Of a DNA stretch of 64,000 bases, positions 62,187 through 64,000 are shown piece after piece. How positions within the stretch are numbered: position 1 is the stretch's first letter; each line of letters opens with the position of its first letter. Where the stretch lies: positions 62,001 through 126,000 of the forward strand of contig NZ_JBIWER010000005.1 of assembly GCF_044762655.1 (NCBI RefSeq), read 5' to 3'. The position numbers and the translations under genes are program-made. The stretch is from Psychrobacillus sp044762655. GTDB taxonomy: Bacteria; Bacillota; Bacilli; Bacillales_A; Planococcaceae. Under the pieces are notes generated by a model, which worked only from the letters and a program-made list of their open reading frames with translations, was not told the origin of the DNA and ran no database searches.

Positions 62187-63002
62187 TTAGTCCTCCATGA
62201 TATTTACACCAAACCATTTCTTACTTATTTTTTCATATGTGCCATCTTCAATAATTTCTGCGATGGCTTCATTAATCTTGTCTAGTAATGCTTGATGATC
62301 TTTATTAATTGCTACTGCAATTTCTTCTCTATTTAGAACTCCATCAACTGTTTTTATTTTCATTCCCTGTTCCTTAATTGCAGAGACCCCTACGATTTTA
62401 TCAGTAATGACTGCATCGATCCGTCCTGGTATTAAGTCTTGCAATGCAAATATTTCACTTGGATATCCTTTCACTTCGTTTGATAATGTCTCCGCTACTT
62501 CTTTATGAGTACTTGCTTGCATTACACCAATTGATTTCCCACCCAAATCATCCTTTGTTTTTACGGTGTCGTTTGTTTCTGCTACGAAAATTTGCGCTCC
62601 AGAAATATAATATGGGTCTGAAAAGTCAACCTGTTTTGATCGTTCTTCTGTGGCAGTCATACTTCCTATGATTACATCGTATTTGTTCCCTTTTAAACCC
62701 TGAAGTATCGTTTCCCAAGGATTCGTCACTGGGTTTGGCTCTAGCCCGATACGTTTTGCAATTTCGGTACCAATCTCAACATCAAAACCAACAAGTTTGC
62801 CATTATCCTTATAGTTTAATGGTTTAAGTAGCCCACTCATTGCAAAAGTTAGTTTTCCATCATGAACTAATTTCAAATCCGCTACACTCTCTTGCTCGTT
62901 AGCGCTAACATTCGTCGTATCTTCCTTGTTTCCGCATCCTACTAATAACAAAATAAGAGTTGTGCATAAAATTATTACAGATAATAAAGAATTCTTTTTC
63001 AT
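62187..63002 (-). CDS. amino acid ABC transporter solute-binding lipoprotein
   Basis: Lipoprotein of 271 residues with signal peptide KKNSLLSVIILCTTLILLLVGC and lipobox LVGC. Binding-domain features include LTFAMSGLLKPLNYKDNGKLVGFDVEIGTEIAKRIG and YDVIIGSMTATEERSKQVDFSDPYY. The ATG 63002 (second Met) follows GGAGGAAAAAATT. Ligand unknown; the partner RocB-like peptidase suggests an arginine/ornithine type substrate. Confidence 0.88.
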   Translation of the reverse strand: MKKNSLLSVIILCTTLILLLVGCGNKEDTTNVSANEQESVADLKLVHDGKLTFAMSGLLKPLNYKDNGKLVGFDVEIGTEIAKRIGLEPNPVTNPWETILQGLKGNKYDVIIGSMTATEERSKQVDFSDPYYISGAQIFVAETNDTVKTKDDLGGKSIGVMQASTHKEVAETLSNEVKGYPSEIFALQDLIPGRIDAVITDKIVGVSAIKEQGMKIKTVDGVLNREEIAVAINKDHQALLDKINEAIAEIIEDGTYEKISKKWFGVNIMED

Positions 63003-63045
63003 AATTTTTTCCTCCATCTCTATTTTACAAACTATTTATTTTCTC

Positions 63046-63768
63046 TTATAAAATTTTCGATAGAAACGCTTTTGTACGCTCATGTTGAGGGTTACTAAAT
63101 AATTGGGATGGGTGAGCTTCCTCGATGATATAGCCTTCATCCATAAAAATTACACGATCCCCTACTTCACGCGCAAACCCCATTTCATGCGTAACAATAA
63201 CCATTGTCATGCCTTCTTTGGCAAGCTCTTTCATCACATTAAGAACTTCTCCAACCATTTCAGGATCTAGTGCAGAAGTCGGTTCATCAAAAAGCATTAC
63301 TTTTGGTTCCATTGCAAGTGCTCTTGCTATTGCTATCCTTTGTTTTTGACCTCCAGAAAGTGAGTCGGGATAGACCGCTGCTTTTTCAACTAATCCCAGC
63401 TTTTCCAGTAGATTAAATGCTATTTCTTCTGCTTCTTTTCTACTTTTTTTTCGTATTCTCATAGGGGCAATAATAATATTCTCTAAAACGGTCTTATGAG
63501 GAAATAGGTTAAACTGCTGAAAAATCATTCCGATATCTTCTCGCACTTTATTGATATTAATTTTTTTATCTGTTAGGTCTATATTATTTAATAGAATGAT
63601 TCCGGAAGTTGTCTCTTCTAACTTGTTTAAACAACGTAGGAATGTTGACTTTCCTGAACCGGAAGGGCCAATAACAACAACTACTTCTTGTTGGTTTATT
63701 TCAACATTGATATCTTTTAGAACTTCTAAATCTCCAAATGATTTTTTTAAATTCTTTACTTTTATCAT
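63046..63768 (-). CDS. polar amino acid ABC transporter ATPase
   Basis: Protein of 240 residues with Walker A IGPSGSGKSTFLRCLNKLE, Q-loop FQQFNLFPH, signature SLSGGQKQRIAIARAL, Walker B KVMLFDEPTSALDPEMV and H-loop VVTHEMGFA. GlnQ-type. ATG 63768 follows AGGTGG. It is close in sequence to the 54016 ATPase, as expected for family relatives, not a recent duplication. Confidence 0.93.
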   Translation of the reverse strand: MIKVKNLKKSFGDLEVLKDINVEINQQEVVVVIGPSGSGKSTFLRCLNKLEETTSGIILLNNIDLTDKKININKVREDIGMIFQQFNLFPHKTVLENIIIAPMRIRKKSRKEAEEIAFNLLEKLGLVEKAAVYPDSLSGGQKQRIAIARALAMEPKVMLFDEPTSALDPEMVGEVLNVMKELAKEGMTMVIVTHEMGFAREVGDRVIFMDEGYIIEEAHPSQLFSNPQHERTKAFLSKIL

Positions 63769-63843
63769 GTAAGATACCACCTACTTTTAATATCAATACT
63801 CCCCATTAACAAGCTAATTAGATGCGTTAACGAGGAGAAAACC

Positions 63844-64000
63844 TTAAGATCTAATTTTTTCTATTTCCTTACTCTTTTTTAAATATGATCTCCAAGTAAC
63901 CGCCCATTTTTCAGGATTTTCAAAGAAGTCTTGCTCATCTACTCGGTGAATAGAGCTATTATAAGGTGCATTTTTTACTTTTTCAGGATTTTCATAAGCT
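63844..64000 (-). CDS. C-terminus resembling glycine dehydrogenase (decarboxylating) subunit 2, cut by window edge
   Basis: The last 52 codons of a minus-strand gene are visible: AYENPEKVKNAPYNSSIHRV, then DEQDFENPEKWAVTWRSYLKKS. The pattern "ENPE-x-V-x-NAP-...-R-x-DE" is like the C-terminal end of GcvPB (P-protein subunit 2), but the tail after it is unusual. About 75 bases separate it from the ABC ATPase gene, so it may be in the same operon. Assignment is tentative. Confidence 0.5.
   Translation of the reverse strand, partial: AYENPEKVKNAPYNSSIHRVDEQDFFENPEKWAVTWRSYLKKSKEIEKIRS

Noticed and set aside
54016..63768. Recent duplication of the two polar amino acid ABC transporters
   Set aside because: The ATPases share family motifs, but permeases and binding proteins differ clearly and the accessory genes (dcyD versus rocB-like) are different; they are separate systems.
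63769..63843. Sigma-54 promoter before the ABC-RocB operon
   Set aside because: No GG...GC (-24/-12) pair with proper 10-base spacing is visible in the short gap; the promoter may be beyond the window.
1..64000. CRISPR arrays, tRNA or rRNA genes, intact prophage
   Set aside because: No regularly spaced repeats, no cloverleaf-like sequences with CCA-type ends, no rRNA-like conserved stretches, and no run of phage structural genes was found on reading.

Overview
The window is low-GC chromosomal DNA from an endospore-forming member of the Bacillales. Spore genes sspH, sspE and a CotF-type pair are present, together with Bacillus-type Shine-Dalgarno sites, many TTG starts, and sites matching FadR, PerR, TnrA/GlnR and CcpA. 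The mixture is most like Planococcaceae-type genera such as Psychrobacillus or Lysinibacillus; the genus is an inference. No rRNA, tRNA, CRISPR array or intact transposase was seen.

Region 1 (1-8.3 kb) is housekeeping: the end of a fatty-acid beta-oxidation operon (fadN-fadA) behind a FadR operator, a thioredoxin-like gene, a STAS protein, an Eis-like acetyltransferase, a C39-like peptidase facing a 5'-3' exonuclease, and a FAD oxidoreductase. Region 2 (8.5-28.1 kb) is an exopolysaccharide locus, almost all on the minus strand. Transcription runs from an initiating sugar transferase, PHP-type tyrosine phosphatase, Wzz-like modulator and BY-kinase, through an epimerase, six glycosyltransferases, a Wzy-like polymerase and a Wzx-like flippase, to galE and galU. 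It contains a glycosyltransferase broken at an A11 tract, a second decayed galE, and an odd phage-fibre-like protein with a GH43-type propeller between the two galE copies.

Region 3 (28.4-45.1 kb) holds an exonuclease/DUF294 nucleotidyltransferase pair beside an ammonium transporter with a TnrA/GlnR site, MgtC, an RND efflux pump, spore genes, a candidate small RNA, ahpC-ahpF with a PerR-like box, nupC, sstT, sspE and a luciferase-like monooxygenase. Region 4 (45.2-50.3 kb) is a compact module: an RpiR-type regulator divergent from an ECF-type transporter (S-like component, fused double ATPase, EcfT) followed by a PHP phosphoesterase. Its substrate is unknown and it is the best candidate for an undescribed system.

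Region 5 (50.3-58.1 kb) mixes live genes (RsbR paralogue, prolyl-4-hydroxylase-like oxygenase, a cystine-type ABC transporter with D-cysteine desulfhydrase) with decayed ones: a solute-binding protein tail, an amine oxidase, an oxygenase fragment, and three copies of the PHP gene's 3' end with its hairpin. Region 6 (58.1-64 kb) has sigma-54 (sigL/rpoN) with a cre site close to its start, a RocB-like M20 peptidase, a second amino-acid ABC transporter, and the end of a gene resembling glycine dehydrogenase subunit 2.

Many reading frames have upstream in-frame start codons; starts were chosen here by Shine-Dalgarno position, and several genes appear to begin with TTG.
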